Assembly (NCBI GenBank): GCA_009823505.1
Contig: VZQC01003052.1
Span: forward strand, 902,398-966,397
Source of the DNA: Rhizomys pruinosus
Lineage: Eukaryota > Chordata > Mammalia > Rodentia > Spalacidae
Length of the DNA stretch: 64,000 nucleotides
Direction: 5' to 3'
This document shows, piece by piece, positions 23,790-35,349 of this stretch. Within the stretch, counting starts at the first letter, position 1. Each line of letters begins with the position of its first letter. The notes beneath the pieces are model-generated. The model saw only the letters and a program-made list of their open reading frames with translations. It did not search any database and was not told where the DNA came from. Made by a program: the position numbers and the translations under genes.

Positions 23790-24575
23790 CTCGTATTAAC
23801 ACCAGATGTGGGAGTACACTTGATGGCTTCAGGGATTAGGTGACCACTACCTCCAGGAACTGTAGGTTTACTTCTTGGGTGTAATTCAAAAATATTATCT
23901 GGCCTTTTTGTTCTCCCAGGGGTTATTGATTCAGACTATACAGGTGAAATTCAAATTATGGTTAATTCCCCAAAAGGCATATCTGTCATTAGTCCTGGAG
24001 ACTGCATTGCACAATTGGTGTTACTGCCTAGTGCAGCACAACAAACTAAAGCAATTCCCCAATCCCGAGGAAATAAGGGCTTTGGATCTACAGGAAAAGA
24101 ATCTATGAGTTTTTGGTCTATGACTTGTTACATTAGACCTATTAAGAAGCTTATTTTTCAAGACATCCTAATTACTGGGCTTTTAGATACTGGAGCAGAT
24201 ACTCCTGCTATTGCCCTCAAAGACTGGCCAAAGGGATGGCCTATACAAACATCAGCAGCCACTCTGAGGGGCCTGGGCTATTCCGTCTCCTGATAAAAGT
24301 GCCAAAATATTACAATGGAAAGATGATGAATGTCATTCAGGCCTATTCCAACATTATTCCAACATTCCCTGCCTGTGACCTTATGGGGACGAGATATTTT
24401 AAGTCAAATGGGAGTTCATTTAACCACAGATGAGCCTACAGTGGCTACAAAGTTAATGAAGCAACAGGGTTATCTTCCTGGAAAAGGATTAGGAAAATGT
24501 CTTCAAGGAATGACAGAACCAATTATTCCTAAACAAAAAACTGATAGGCATGGGATAGGATATCCGTTTTCTTAG
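23790..24575 (+). pseudogene. pro: pro remnant: dUTPase, protease and G-patch
   Basis: A dUTPase domain is recognisable from PGVIDSDYTGEI near 23,916 and the C-terminal RGNKGFGSTG at 24,066-24,095. It leads directly into an aspartic protease with the active-site motif LLDTGAD at 24,180-24,200. That frame stops at 24,291. Another frame carries the protease end and a G-patch (GYLPGKGLGK near 24,465-24,495) before a stop at 24,573. A dUTPase fused upstream of the protease and a terminal G-patch are typical of betaretroviral pro. At least one frameshift separates the halves. Confidence 0.88.
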
Positions 24576-26935
24576 GTTCCACTGGTCAAACACAACCATT
24601 AAAAATTACTTGGAAATCTAATGACCCTGTCTGGATCCCTCAGTGGCCCCTATCCCAGAAAAAGATCCAGGTGACTCATGAGCTGCTTAGTGAGCAGTTA
24701 AAATGGGGACACATAGTGCCTTCAACTTCCCCATGGAATTCTCCTATATTTATTATTAAGAAAAAGTCAGGAAAGTGGCATCTTCTCCAGGACTTGAAAA
24801 AGGTTAATGAAACAATGGTTCTTATGGGTCCCACACAGCCTGGACTCCCTAATCCTGCTGAAATTCCTAAAAAATTTCATAACATTGTTATAGATATCAA
24901 AGATTGTTTCTTCAGTATTTCAATATGTGCTGAGGATGCTCCTAGATTTGCTTTTTCAGTTCCTAATATTAATTACATGACTCCCAACCAGAGATTTTAT
25001 TGGGTTGTTCCCAATTAATGTTCACACAAGGAATGTCTAACAGCCCTACTATGTGTCAGGTATTTATAGATTCTGCCTTGTGACCGCTTAGACTCCAATT
25101 TTCTCAAATATTGGTAATCCATTATATGGATGACATTATTTTAGCTCATAAAGACAAGATATTATTACAGACAGCCTTTACAGCCCTCATTCAACAATTA
25201 CAACATCATAGACTTTATATAGGTCCTGAAAAGGTACAAAAACCTTACCTATAAAATACTTAGGTTACACTACCATGGATACATTAATTAAACCTCAAAA
25301 GGTTCATCTTAATGCATCCCATCTAAAAACCTTAAATAATTTCCAAAAATTACTGGGAGACATATATTGGATACGACCTACTCTAAAACTTACAACACAA
25401 CTCAAGCCTTTATTTGATATTTTAAGAGGAGATCCTAATCCAACTTATCCTAGGAAAATCACTCCAGAAGGAAAAAAGGCCTTGACTTTAGTAGAACAAG
25501 CCCTTGAAAAGGCTCATTGTTTAAGAATTGATATTACAAAACCAATACAGTTTATAGTTTTGTATAACTGTAAAACTATAAAACTATAGTTTTATAGTTT
25601 CTCCACATTCACCCACCAGAGTATTATGACAAAATGGACCCTTAATGTGGATCCATAATCACTCTATTAACAGTAAACATATTACTGACTATCCTGAGGC
25701 AATAGTCCAAACTATTTTTACTGGCCTTACACAATATTTAAGAGTTTTTGGTAAACATCCTGATGTTATAATTGCTCCTTATACTACAACTCAACTCCAA
25801 AGGTTGTATAACCAAATTCTGATAGTCAGGCCATCCTCAAATGTACTACTAACATTCCCATTGAGTGCCATCTGTCAAAGTCACCTCTACTTACATTTTT
25901 TAGTCAAAACCCAGTAGTCTTCCCTAGGGTTATATCACAGTACCCACTTCCTAATGCCTTGACTGTATTCACAGATGGCTCATCCAATGGAATTGCTGCA
26001 GTTGTTACCCAAGGAGAGTCAAATACTTTTCACAGTCCATATTAATCTGTACAACTAGTTGAATTAACTGCAGTATTTATAGTTCTTAAAACTTATTCTA
26101 CACAATCTCAGTATTTTTACAGATAGCAAAAACATTATTCAGACTGTTCCTCACTTAGAAACCGCAGGGACTGTTTCCCCATCCACATCAGCTCATACTT
26201 TATTTTTGCAAATTCAAAAATTATTATGGGCCAGAAAAGAAAAATTATTCATTGGACATATCAGAGCTCATACTGGATAGCCATGTCCATTAAGTAAGGG
26301 AAACGCTATGGCTGACTTGACTACAAGGCCTATTGTCCTACTTTCTATGGAAAAACAAGCAATAAAATTTCACAAATTATTTCATGTCAATTCAGCTACC
26401 TTAAGAACTAAATTGTATTTAACTAAAGAACAGATTCGACACATAGTAAAGAATTATCAATTCTGTAGCCCTTTACTGCTGGTCCCTCATTATGGGGTCA
26501 ATTCTAAGGGACTACAACCTAAAATATATACATGTTTCAGTAGATAGTTTTTCAGGATTTATTCATGCTTCTCCTCATTTGGGTGAAAAAATAGGGATGT
26601 CATTGCTCATTGTTTACAAACATTTGCCATACTTGGTGTTCCCAAAGTCATCAAGACAGATAATGGGCCTGCCTATTCTTCATTTGCTTTCTCCCGGTTT
26701 TGTCAAACATTTGATGTTACTCATAAAACAGGTATACCATATAATCCACAAGGACAAGCCATTGTGGAGCGCAGTCATCTAACTCTAAAGAATATGCTTA
26801 TAAAACAAAAAGGGGGAGATGTGTGTAAAGCCCCTAGAGAGAGACTAAAGCTTGCTTTATTTACCTTAAATTTTTTAACCTTGGATAAGGAGGGCCTCAC
26901 TACTAGTGAGCGTCACTGGAACCCTTCAAGGACAG
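24570..26935 (+). pseudogene. pol: pol remnant, 5' part: RT, RNase H, integrase core
   Basis: The reverse transcriptase fingers and palm are open at 24,671-25,018 (HIVPSTSPWNSPIF), and the YMDD catalytic motif is at 25,123-25,134 in a shifted stretch. The connection region is open at 25,275-25,589. RNase H shows FTDGSS with its first aspartate at 25,974-25,976. Integrase follows with its zinc-binding region near 26,360-26,480 and the catalytic triad: D at 26,543, D at 26,659 and E at 26,767, the last two 35 residues apart (DD35E). The first two aspartates are out of frame with each other, and several other stops and shifts are present. Confidence 0.9.
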
Positions 26936-27400
26936 TGTATTAGTCAGGGTTCTCTAAAGAAACAGAAGCAACAGGATGAGTATATATAACTATATACAAT
27001 TTATTGATTTGCTCACGTGATGGAGCTCAACAGTAGCGCGGAACTGGAGAGGCCGGGAATCCAGGGAACCGCTCAATCCGCAAGGCTGGATGTCTCAGGA
27101 GTCCCAGTCTAGTGCTGAAGGCCCGAATGGATTCCAGGAGATCTGCCGGTCTCAGTACATGCTGGGATCTGAAAGGTTGATCACAGCAGCAAGACAAACT
27201 CACCAGATGAGAGAAGCAAGCCGCAGGAGGAAAAAAAGGGACCAGCTCCCGCTGCTGTGGCCTTAAATACTGCCTGCCGGCAGAAGGTAACACCCACATT
27301 TGGGGTGGGCCATCCGGGTTGAGGTGGTCCAATCAGAAGACCCTTTTCTCTTATTTGTTCCTTAGTCCAGTCAAGTTGACACCCAGGATTAACCATCACA
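26936..27400 (+). mobile_element. 465-bp LTR-like element inserted in the provirus pol
   Basis: It begins TGTATTAGTCAGG and ends AACCATCACA (TG...CA), and is flanked on both sides by gacag (26,931-26,935 and 27,401-27,405), a 5-bp target duplication. The integrase reading resumes after it. There is no coding capacity. It belongs with the common rodent solo-LTR-like repeats that start TGTATTAGTCAG; I cannot name the subfamily. It must be younger than the provirus. Confidence 0.85.
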
Positions 27401-27575
27401 GACAGAAGATCCTTTCGTCATGTGGAAGGATGTGTTGCTTAATAAATGGAAAGGTCCAGATCCAGTATTGATCTGGGCCGAGGCAATGTTTGTGTTTTTC
27501 CTCAGGATGAAGTGGTGCCACAGTGGATTCCAGAATGGCTGATTAGACAGATAAGCCCTCCAAAAGACAATCAGG
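27401..27575 (+). pseudogene. pol: pol remnant, 3' part: integrase C-terminus
   Basis: After the LTR-like insertion a WKGPDPVLIW stretch and then, one frame off, VVPQWIPEWLIRQ are readable. This is the C-terminal DNA-binding end of a betaretroviral integrase. It overlaps the start of the env region. Confidence 0.8.
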
Positions 27576-29298
27576 ATGATACCAGAGAAGACAGCAACAT
27601 GGATTCTGGCTGCTAACCCTTCTAAGAAAGTTGTAAAACCTTTTGCTGCTGAAAATTTGTTTTTAGCCATGTGTGTTTTACTTTCTGCTATTTCTTTTGG
27701 CCAAGCAGTAAATGTAAATTATTGGGCTTATGTTCCTAATCCTCCTATGTTAGAATCTATGTATTGGGGGATAGGGATTTACAAGTTTATACTACTCCAA
27801 AGATTCTCTCCCCACCATGGAATGATTTTACTTCCTTAAATATTAATGATGGCGCTAAATATAATTTTACTCATTCCATGGAAAAGATTCCCACTTGTTT
27901 AAGCTCTGGTGAATTTTGCTTGCCTTTGGCATACCAACATTGTTTATTGCCAGGAATAAATATAACCAGAAGCCAGACACACTTACAGTGACTTTCTGCA
28001 TGATCTATAAATCAGACATGGGATAATGTTATTAAAGAAATGAAATTGACATTGCCAAATTGCCCTGATTTTACTTATATTGGATTAAAATATAAAACAT
28101 TTATATGGTCTGAATACCTAGGTAAATTTGGAAAATTTATTAAAACCCGATGGGTCAATTGGGGGCCATATGGGCTCTTTGTTAAAACTTGTTCAGAATG
28201 GAATCCTATTACTTGTAATTTGCTTAAAACAGTCAGAATGACCGAGGACCCGAAACAGGAAGACAACATCTATGATAGGCAGCGATTAATGGCTTGGGGA
28301 GATGGAGGTATTGCAGACAATCGATTGGCCATTTTGACATCTCCTGCTGCGGTGGAGACTCATCTGTGGAAATTGGCTGCAGCTATCAAGCCAATACACA
28401 TGTTTAATGGAAGTTTTGCTGGGACTTCAGTATCAGCTGCTATCTATACATTTAAAAAATTTAGTAGCACTAATATTACTGCTTGTGTACCTTTCCCTTA
28501 TGTAATTCTTATAGGAACTTTCAGTTTTTCATCTAATATTTCCTATATTGAATGTTGACTATTTTCCTGTATTAATACTTCTTAGTTTAAATGATAATGA
28601 ATCTTTAATGATTTTGCAATGGAAAACTCACATTTAGATGCCTATAAATCTTGGTAGGCCTTGGGCTTATGATCCCTTACATCCTGTAATTTTGGAATTT
28701 TTTTAAGAAGATTTTAAAGCATGTTAAGGGTATGATAGGAATTGTTGTTGCTGTAATTTTAAGTCTTGTTGCAGTTGCTACAACTGCTGCTGTATCTGGT
28801 ATTGCTTTACATACTACTATTCAAACTAAGCATTTTGTAGAACAATGTCATCAAGATTCTTATACTACGTGGTCCCATCAATTTGAAATTGACTCTCGTT
28901 TACAATCTGAAATAGATGTATTAAAACAAATGGTAGGGTGGTTAGGAAAAAAGATGTTGTCATTGCAGGAACAATTGCATCGTAGATGTGATTGCAATTC
29001 AACTACTTTCTGTATTATTGAATTACAATACAATGAAACTGTTATAGAATGGAAAGAGTTTCAAGCTTATTTACATGGTAATGCATCAATGAAGGCAAAA
29101 ATTATAAAACTTAAAAGAGAAATTGAGGATACTTTTGCTAAAAGTATGTTTAATGAGGATGCTGCTACTGTTGCAGAAATATTTGCTGATAAAATTACAG
29201 GATTAGATCCAAAAGGAATGTTACAAAGTATAACCCTGACACTTAGAGTCAGGACTCTGATGATGGGTAAGACAGTCCTGAGATGTAGAGATATCTAA
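27576..29298 (+). pseudogene. env: env remnant
   Basis: The surface-subunit start (27,576-27,839) has a hydrophobic leader and then NYWAYVPNPP. The rest of the surface subunit is split over at least two further frames (27,764-27,991 and 28,040-28,558). The transmembrane subunit is open at 28,732-29,298 (188 codons): a hydrophobic fusion-peptide-like start, a heptad-rich helix around residues 50-85 and a CDC...C loop near residues 91-100. The frame then ends without the hydrophobic membrane anchor usual for retroviral Env, and only 77 bp separate it from the 3' LTR, so the end is probably deleted. It is non-functional. Confidence 0.85.
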
Positions 29299-29357
29299 GA
29301 CATGAGTGCGTAGTCTATTTTGAGTACATGGTAGCCCCACGACTCACTCCCCTGTGT

Positions 29358-29374
29358 AAAAGAAAAAGGGAGAA
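29358..29374 (+). other. Polypurine tract
   Basis: aaaagaaaaagggagaa directly precedes the 3' LTR, where plus-strand synthesis is primed in retroviruses. Confidence 0.8.
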
Positions 29375-29375
29375 C

Positions 29376-29819
29376 TGTGGGAGACAAAGAGTGCCTGAAG
29401 TGACAGGCTGAAGAGAAATGGTGCTTGGTCTACAGCCATGGCACTTGGTCTCTGGCCAAAAGGCCCTGGCTGAAGACCACAGTGCACATGCTTCAGTAAC
29501 TTTTAAGATGATATGTTATGTTACCTTGTCAACTTAATGAACATAGCATTTTACATAAGAAATTGTATCTATGAACACAAAACTTCTTACATAAGGAATT
29601 GTATCTATAGACGTGAAGCTGCTGATTGGCTCATTATTGGTATAAATATTCTTGGTCTCTAGGCTATTGTTGTTAGTCACGTTAGTAATTGCATGCAATT
29701 GTTAGTAGCATTAAAAATTGTAAAAGTTAAAAAATGGTACCATTAAAAGAAACTACAAAAAATAAGTTAGAGATTCATTCCCAGTCCACCTCCAATGATT
29801 TGTACTGCTGGATGGTACA
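29376..29819 (+). repeat. 3' LTR of the provirus
   Basis: 444 bp with the same ends as the 5' LTR. It differs by about 6-7% by eye, including a cluster near the positions equivalent to 21,670-21,680 and 21,735-21,745. Confidence 0.93.
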
Positions 29820-30524
29820 AGTGCTGATTGAAAGACACCAGAATATTGAAGGATTTCCCATGCTCATAGATTGGAAAAATCAATATAGTAAAGATGACAA
29901 TCCTACCCAAAGTGATAAAGAGATTCAATGTAATCCCAATCAGAATCCCACTGTGACACACTTCATAGAATTGAGGGGAAAAATCTTAAAGCTTGCATTG
30001 AAGCACGAAAGACCCGGGATAGCCTAAGCAACCCTGAACACAAAGAGCAATGGAGGTGGAGGCCCGATGAACAACAACAAAAACAAAAAACCCACTACAC
30101 AGCCTGCCATCATACTGCTTTAGATCAAACAGAGCTGACTTACATTTAGGCTAGGCTACTGCTATTAATGTGCTTTTTGTATGTTCATAAACACAATCTT
30201 CTTCCTGGACAGGTCTCAGAAATCTAAAACTATAGGAGGAACACTCAATTAGATCTCTTGCCATTACATACACACACAAACACACACACACACACAAACA
30301 CTTGGGCAGATAGAAAACATGAAACTACTTTTTTTTGGCGTTTTGAGACAGGGTCCCAGCTGGCCTGGAACTCACGGTGTAGACCAGGCTCGCCTTGAAC
30401 TAAAAAAGGTCCACCTAAAGACGTGTGCCACCACACCTGGCAAGACTACTTTTCAAAGTAGAGAGGCTAAATATCAAATCGGATGGATTCTGATAGAACT
30501 AGATGCAAAAGGCCAGTAGTCTTG
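29820..30524. repeat. Right flank of the provirus: L1 ORF2 fragment, (CA)n and reversed B1
   Basis: An L1 ORF2 fragment at 29,828-30,060, an anonymous segment, a CA run at 30,268-30,302 and a reversed B1 at 30,335-30,445 follow the same order as 13,730-14,420. The sequence is cut by the gap at 30,525. Confidence 0.8.
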
Positions 30525-30525
30525 N
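30525..30525. other. Assembly gap (single n)
   Basis: To the left the sequence follows block P (compare 9,930-9,955). To the right it follows the repeat family of 45,675. This looks like a join between unrelated repeat copies. Confidence 0.8.
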
Positions 30526-31630
30526 CTATTACTACAAGGGAGGGGGCAAAAATCATGGGGAGTCTCAGTCTCAGGGAGACGGAAGAGAGATGAGCGAGAG
30601 AGAGGAGAGAGAGAGAGAGAGGGAGAGAAATGGAATAAAAAAAGAAAATTACCAAAACTTTGGGTACCCCTGTACACTCAGGACGAGAACATGTTGTCCC
30701 CTCTGATTGTGTGTCGGTGTTGGTTGGGGGCTAGGCATGCCAGTCCTCTGTCAAAAAGAAAATAAGTGCTGCAGAGTGCTTTTGTACTTCATACACATAC
30801 CCAATAAGAATGAATGAAGTTGAATTAAACTAAATAAATAATATAACCTAAACATACAAACTAGAAAGAGAGTATGAGAAAAGGGACAAGGGGTGGGTGT
30901 AGTAAAGAGAAGATAATATAACTAAAATATGAAAATAGGTAGGGCGGTGTCTTGTGATGTTAAGGCCCAGCCTTGATCTACCCATTGAGTTCCAGGGCAG
31001 GCCAGTCTGGACTAAACATAAGAGGGAGACCCTGTCTCAAAAAGGTATATTTAAAAATATCATATATTATATATCTATCATATATACTATATATATAACT
31101 AATATGTACTCAGATGTTTAGAAGATCTAACAATATCTAAGGATTAAGATAAAAACTCCAGATTAAAACAAGGAAAGATTTCGCGCTCTAGAGCGAAAAC
31201 AGGCAGAGTAATCAGATACTGGCTTTGGTGTGTATATGTTAATAGAATGAACAGTGAAGAGTAACTTAAGACAAGAGACTGGCCTAAGAAAGGCTTGTCC
31301 AGAGATAAGTAAAGGAAACACGAGCCCCAGGGGAAGAAGAGATAAGGAAAAAAAACAAAAGATAAAACTAAAAGGCTGAAGGGAGCCGGTCTGGAGGCTT
31401 ACGAACCATGAAGAGACAATGAGAGATGGAAAATAGGGACGGTATTAATAGACTCTCAGCAAGATAAAACTATACTTAGGTAGACAAGTAAAACAATTCA
31501 GATAAACAATAACCAAAAACGGGTAAGCATGTGTGTAGAAAAGAATAAAGACTATTAAATATTTTGTAGAAAAGGTAGACTTCAAGTTGACAAACAGTAA
31601 CAGATTTAGGGCCAGTTTACTGAACTCAAG
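30526..31630. repeat. Purine-rich repeat family, copy B (direct homologue of 45,675-46,560)
   Basis: It starts with ggcaaaaatcatggggagtc near 30,545, then a GAGA run at 30,585-30,630, a truncated B1 at 30,970-31,045 and A-rich sequence with gataaaaactccaga. The order matches 45,675-46,560. No gene is seen. Confidence 0.65.
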
Positions 31631-31839
31631 TATTCAATAGACTTGAAAAGGAGAAGAGTAGGAAAGATGCCAAGGATAAGACCAGCCGCAACATGACGAC
31701 AATGACAACAAATAAGTCAATGTCTGATGAAAAGAAAGAAAAATTAATTCCTCCCCCCCCCTCAACAATAAGCAAAAAAGAATGTCCCTCTCTCTCTTTT
31801 CTCCCCTCTTCCCCCCTCTCCCTCCTCTTTCCCCCTAAC

Positions 31840-32270
31840 CTCAAGCTAACTTTGGTATTTATTCATTCACAGACCTAAACCAGAAGGCTGAAAGATGTCA
31901 TGTGTTTATTTATTCCTTAAGGAATTGTTTGAAGGCTCTTCCTTGGCAAGCCCAAACAAGCGTCTTCAGTTCTGCCTTTGTGCTCCACACTGGGTGGGGT
32001 CTGCTCTTCTGGTGGTCACGAAATGACATCTGGTAAGCACCTCTTCCTGTCTTGATCTTCCTTGTACTAGACATCTCAGCAGTCCCCATCTGGCACTGAA
32101 GGTTTGGAGGGTTCTTGGAGAGACATGAGTCTTCAGTCCATATTGGAAAGTCGAAAAGATGTGTTTCACTGTCTTTGAAGGATGGTAAATGCAGTGGCAA
32201 GCATGGGGTAGCTGCGCTTGCCAGTAAGAATTGATGACAGGCAAAACGACAGTGCTTTGTCAGGGATTTT
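31840..32270 (-). repeat. Inverted copy of the 45,250-45,680 segment
   Basis: The reverse complement closely matches 45,250-45,680. A minus-strand ORF (31,910-32,365) shares a stretch around THLFDFPIWTEDSCLS and NLQCQMGTAE with the plus-strand ORF at 45,259-45,600. Beyond that point the two run in different frames, so coding status is doubtful. Confidence 0.7.
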
Positions 32271-32289
32271 CTTCTTTTGTTTTCTTTTT

Positions 32290-32545
32290 TCTTTGTTATT
32301 ATTATTATTAATTTTTTTATTTCTGTATGTGTATGAATGTACTGTCTGCATGCAAGTTTGTGCACCCGTGTTGTACAATGCTGCGGAGGTCAGAAGAGGG
32401 TGTCAGATTCCCCTGGAACTGGAGTTCTCTCCTGGAATTAGAGTTTCAGATGGTTCTCGGCCACCATGTGGGTGCTGGGGATCGAACCCGGGTCCTCTGT
32501 AAGAGCGGTCAGCACTCTTAACCACTAGGCCATCTCTCCACCCCT
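32290..32545 (-). mobile_element. B2/B3-type SINE
   Basis: Reversed body with ggtcagaagagggtgtcaga, a short internal duplication of the ctggaatt part, and the head complement ggccatctctccac. Confidence 0.85.
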
Positions 32546-32547
32546 AT

Positions 32548-32765
32548 TATTAATTTTTTTTATGTGATTGAGTGTACTGCTGCCTGTAGGTTGGTGCACC
32601 CGTGTCATGGAATGCGGTGGAAGTCAGAAGAGGGTGTCGGATTCCCCTGGAACTGGAGTTAAAGACGGTTCTTAGCCTCCATGTGAGTGCTGGGAATCGA
32701 ACCCTGGTCTTCTGCAAGAGCAGTCGGTGCTCTTAACTGCTGAGCAAGCGATCTCTCCAGCCTCG
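32548..32765 (-). mobile_element. B2/B3-type SINE
   Basis: A second reversed copy directly downstream, ending agcaagcgatctctccagcc, slightly altered at the head. Confidence 0.85.
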
Positions 32766-33464
32766 ACTTAAATTTCTATTACTAAAATGTTGAAATAGTG
32801 CAATGATTTATCAAGTTATAGTAGGCTGCATATGAACAAACAAAGTGTGAAATAACCGGAATTTGCTGCAGCATTGCATAGATAGCAATATTTCTGTACA
32901 CGACTTATAAATCTGAAGATAGGGCAGAAATAAACATGAAACAGCTTATTTATTTATTTATTTAAAATTCATTCTAATTACATTAATTACAATCTACCTT
33001 CCATTCTGATTAACTAGAGAGTTCCAGGCCAGCTGGGGCTATGAGAAAAAAAAAACAAAAAAAAAAAACCATAGCCTGGGGCGTGGCTGCCCATACTTTA
33101 AAGTATGTGAATAAAAAAATTTTTTTTAATTCAAATGAACCGGGGTGGGAGTGTGAAAACAGGAGGTCAGCGTGGGGGGGGGGGCGTCGCTTAGAAACGA
33201 ACTCATTCGTTCCCCAATGGCTTCTGCACCTTACTTTTCCCCCCTGGGTAGGGTTTCTCCTACAGAAACATCTCCTGACTGTAACTTGGAGTCACCTACA
33301 CATCCTGCACTTAATATCGGTGTACAGTCGTCTGCAACTAACTAAAGCCTTTTTCCATCTGTTTCCTTTTGTGTCTGCACCAGTGGTCTTCTCTGGTGAA
33401 ATGACCTTATTACACCATAACAAGCCCAAACAAACAAACAAAGAAAAAAACAAATGCAGTTTCA
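32766..33464. other. Mixed anonymous sequence with block R fragment and B1 scrap
   Basis: A block R fragment lies at 32,885-33,000 and a short B1 3' end at 33,018-33,045. The remainder to 33,464 contains a poly-G run near 33,174 and no recognised gene. Confidence 0.5.
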
Positions 33465-33940
33465 GCCACCAGGCCTTGGTCTACAGAGCGAGTTCCAGAC
33501 CAGCTGGGACTAAAGGGAGACCCTTTCTCAAAAATACCAATAATAAGAAGAAGAATCAAACAAAAAAACAAAGTCACCTGGTCTCCATAGTGAGTTCCAG
33601 TCCAGCTGGAGTTACAGGGTGTATTAGTCACTTTTCTGTTGCTGTGATAATGCACCATGACCAAGGAACTTATAAAAGGAAGAGTTTATTTGAGTTTACA
33701 ATTGGCGGTTCCAGGGAATTAGAGTCCATTGTGGCGGGAGGCGTGGCGGCTGGATCTGGAGCAGCAAACCGAGGTCACATCTTGCAAAGAGCACAGGAAN
33801 TTTAAAGCCAGCTAGGACTAAAGGGAGACCCTTTCTCAAAAATACCAATAAGAAGAAGAATCAAACAAAAAAACAAAGTCACCTGGTCTCCATAGTGAGT
33901 TCCAAGCCAGCTGGAGTTAAAGGGAGACCCTGTCTCAAAA
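33465..33940. repeat. Duplicated B1 scraps around an LTR-like insertion and a gap
   Basis: 33,500-33,618 (a B1 3' end, AATAAGAAG repeats and a second B1 3' end) is repeated at 33,805-33,925 after the gap. The left copy is interrupted at about 33,619 by an LTR-like element (tgtattagtcacttttctg, 33,620-33,799, cut by the gap). The right copy runs on without the insertion. Confidence 0.7.
33800..33800. other. Assembly gap (single n)
   Basis: The gap falls inside the LTR-like element and is followed by a second copy of the left flank. Confidence 0.8.
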
Positions 33941-34290
33941 AGACACCTCACCTCCAAAACAAAACTAACAAACAAAACCCAGGTTTGGCCTCATAGATCC
34001 TAGCAAACTCACAAGGAAATGAAATGAACCACCCATTCTTCCAATGTTAAGGCAAACTGATGCCACCTGTTGGTAATTGTGTGCAATTACTAAGGATTTC
34101 TGATTTTCAGAGTGAAAGTGTTTGACTGTAGAACCCTTTCAGGACAAAAATGTCTTCACATAACAGCGTAATTTCCCAGGACTGACCCCTGGGCTACTCA
34201 GGGACTGTAAGGCCCCTAAATCTTTTCTCAAGCGAACTCGAAAAGCGAATCTCTTTCTCATAATAGGCTCATTCTTTCTTTTCTTTTTTC
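33941..34290. other. Anonymous sequence
   Basis: No gene or clear repeat is seen. The right end runs into a TTTC-rich stretch preceding a reversed B1. Confidence 0.5.
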
Positions 34291-34304
34291 TTTCTTTCTT
34301 TTTT

Positions 34305-34449
34305 TTTTGCTTTTTGAGGCAGGGACTCCCTGGAACTCTGGCTGTCCTGGAACTTGCTCTGTAGACCAGGCTGGCCTTGAACTCACAGAGATCCACCTAC
34401 CTCTGCCTCCCAAGTGCTAGGATCAAAGGCATGGGCCACCACGCCCGGC
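34305..34449 (-). mobile_element. B1 SINE
   Basis: Reversed full-length B1 from tttttgaggcaggg to gccaccacgcccggc. Confidence 0.9.
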
Positions 34450-34699
34450 AATAGCTCCAGCCTCATGGATTTCACAGGACTGACCACAGTTCCAGGCCAG
34501 CTGAGGCTACAGGGAGACCCCCATGTCAAAGAGACTTGCCCGCAAAAAATAATAATAATAAAAATAAAAAATCCTAGCACTCACTTGAGAGGCAGGGCCA
34601 GTGGTAGTTGGATCTCTGTGGAGCAGTAAAGTCGAATCTAGGCAGACAGAGGAGGAAAATGTTTGTTTGGGGACAGGCAGAGGAGCAGGAAGCCAGCCT

Positions 34700-34800
34700 G
34701 ATTCCCGCTAGCCTCAGAGGAGCCCGATTCCGGATAGCCTCAGGGGACAGCCTGATTCCAGATAGCCTCAGGGGACAGCCTGATTCCAGATAGCCTGCCT
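34700..34800. repeat. Short tandem repeat, about 30-bp unit
   Basis: The string gatagcctca recurs four times between 34,733 and 34,797 within units such as ggggacagcctgattcca. Confidence 0.7.
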
Positions 34801-34855
34801 CAAAACAAAAACAAACAAGTGCACCCTCCGCCATTTTGTTTGTTTGTTTGTTTGT

Positions 34856-34992
34856 TTGGGCCTTTTTGAGACAGGATCTCCCTGTAGCCCCAGCTGTCTT
34901 GGAACTCACTCTGTAGACCAGGCTGGCCTTGAACTCACAAAGATCCGCCTGTCTCTGCTAGGATTAAAGGCGTGCGCCCCCACGCCCTGCTT
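34856..34992 (-). mobile_element. B1 SINE
   Basis: Reversed B1 after a (TTTG)n run at 34,838-34,858, with a short deletion in the caagtgct region. Confidence 0.88.
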
Positions 34993-35149
34993 CCCTCCGC
35001 CATTTCTAAACAATTTCTGAAAACCATGCATTTGATTCCTTAGCCTGCCTCTCTCTTTGTTGTAGTTTTTAGCCTCCAGAATTTCTCATATCTTGTCTAG
35101 GTGATCTGTTGACATGTTTCTTTCTTGGCTCTGCAGAAATTTTAGTTCA

Positions 35150-35151
<2 letters not shown>

Positions 35152-35199
<48 letters not shown>
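35152..35199. repeat. (CT)n microsatellite
   Basis: An uninterrupted TC run of about 46 bp. Confidence 0.95.
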
Positions 35200-35202
<3 letters not shown>

Positions 35203-35349
35203 AGGAACCAGAACTACAAGAGGGTTAATAGGAGCCATGTATTCTGAAGGAGTAGATGGATTTCCCCAGTGGGCGAGTAGGGGGGAAGAGGAAGAGAGAT
35301 TGACTGAGAAAGTTGGGGGAGAGGGAGACTGCAGGTTGCAGGGTGGCTA

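Larger units (their letters stand above)
21441..29819 (+). mobile_element. Class II (betaretrovirus-like) endogenous provirus, complete but decayed
   Basis: An 8.38-kb element bounded by two LTRs that begin TGTGGGAGAC and end GATGGTACA. It is flanked by the 6-bp direct repeat agtgct (21,435-21,440 and 29,820-29,825), the duplication length usual for class II elements. In order it holds a lysine-tRNA-like primer site, gag with two zinc knuckles, a dUTPase/protease region with a G-patch, reverse transcriptase, RNase H, integrase and env. All genes carry stops and frameshifts. A 465-bp LTR-like insertion sits in the 3' part of pol. The LTRs differ at roughly 30 of 445 sites by eye, so the insertion is not recent. 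It appears incapable of making functional proteins. Confidence 0.95.
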
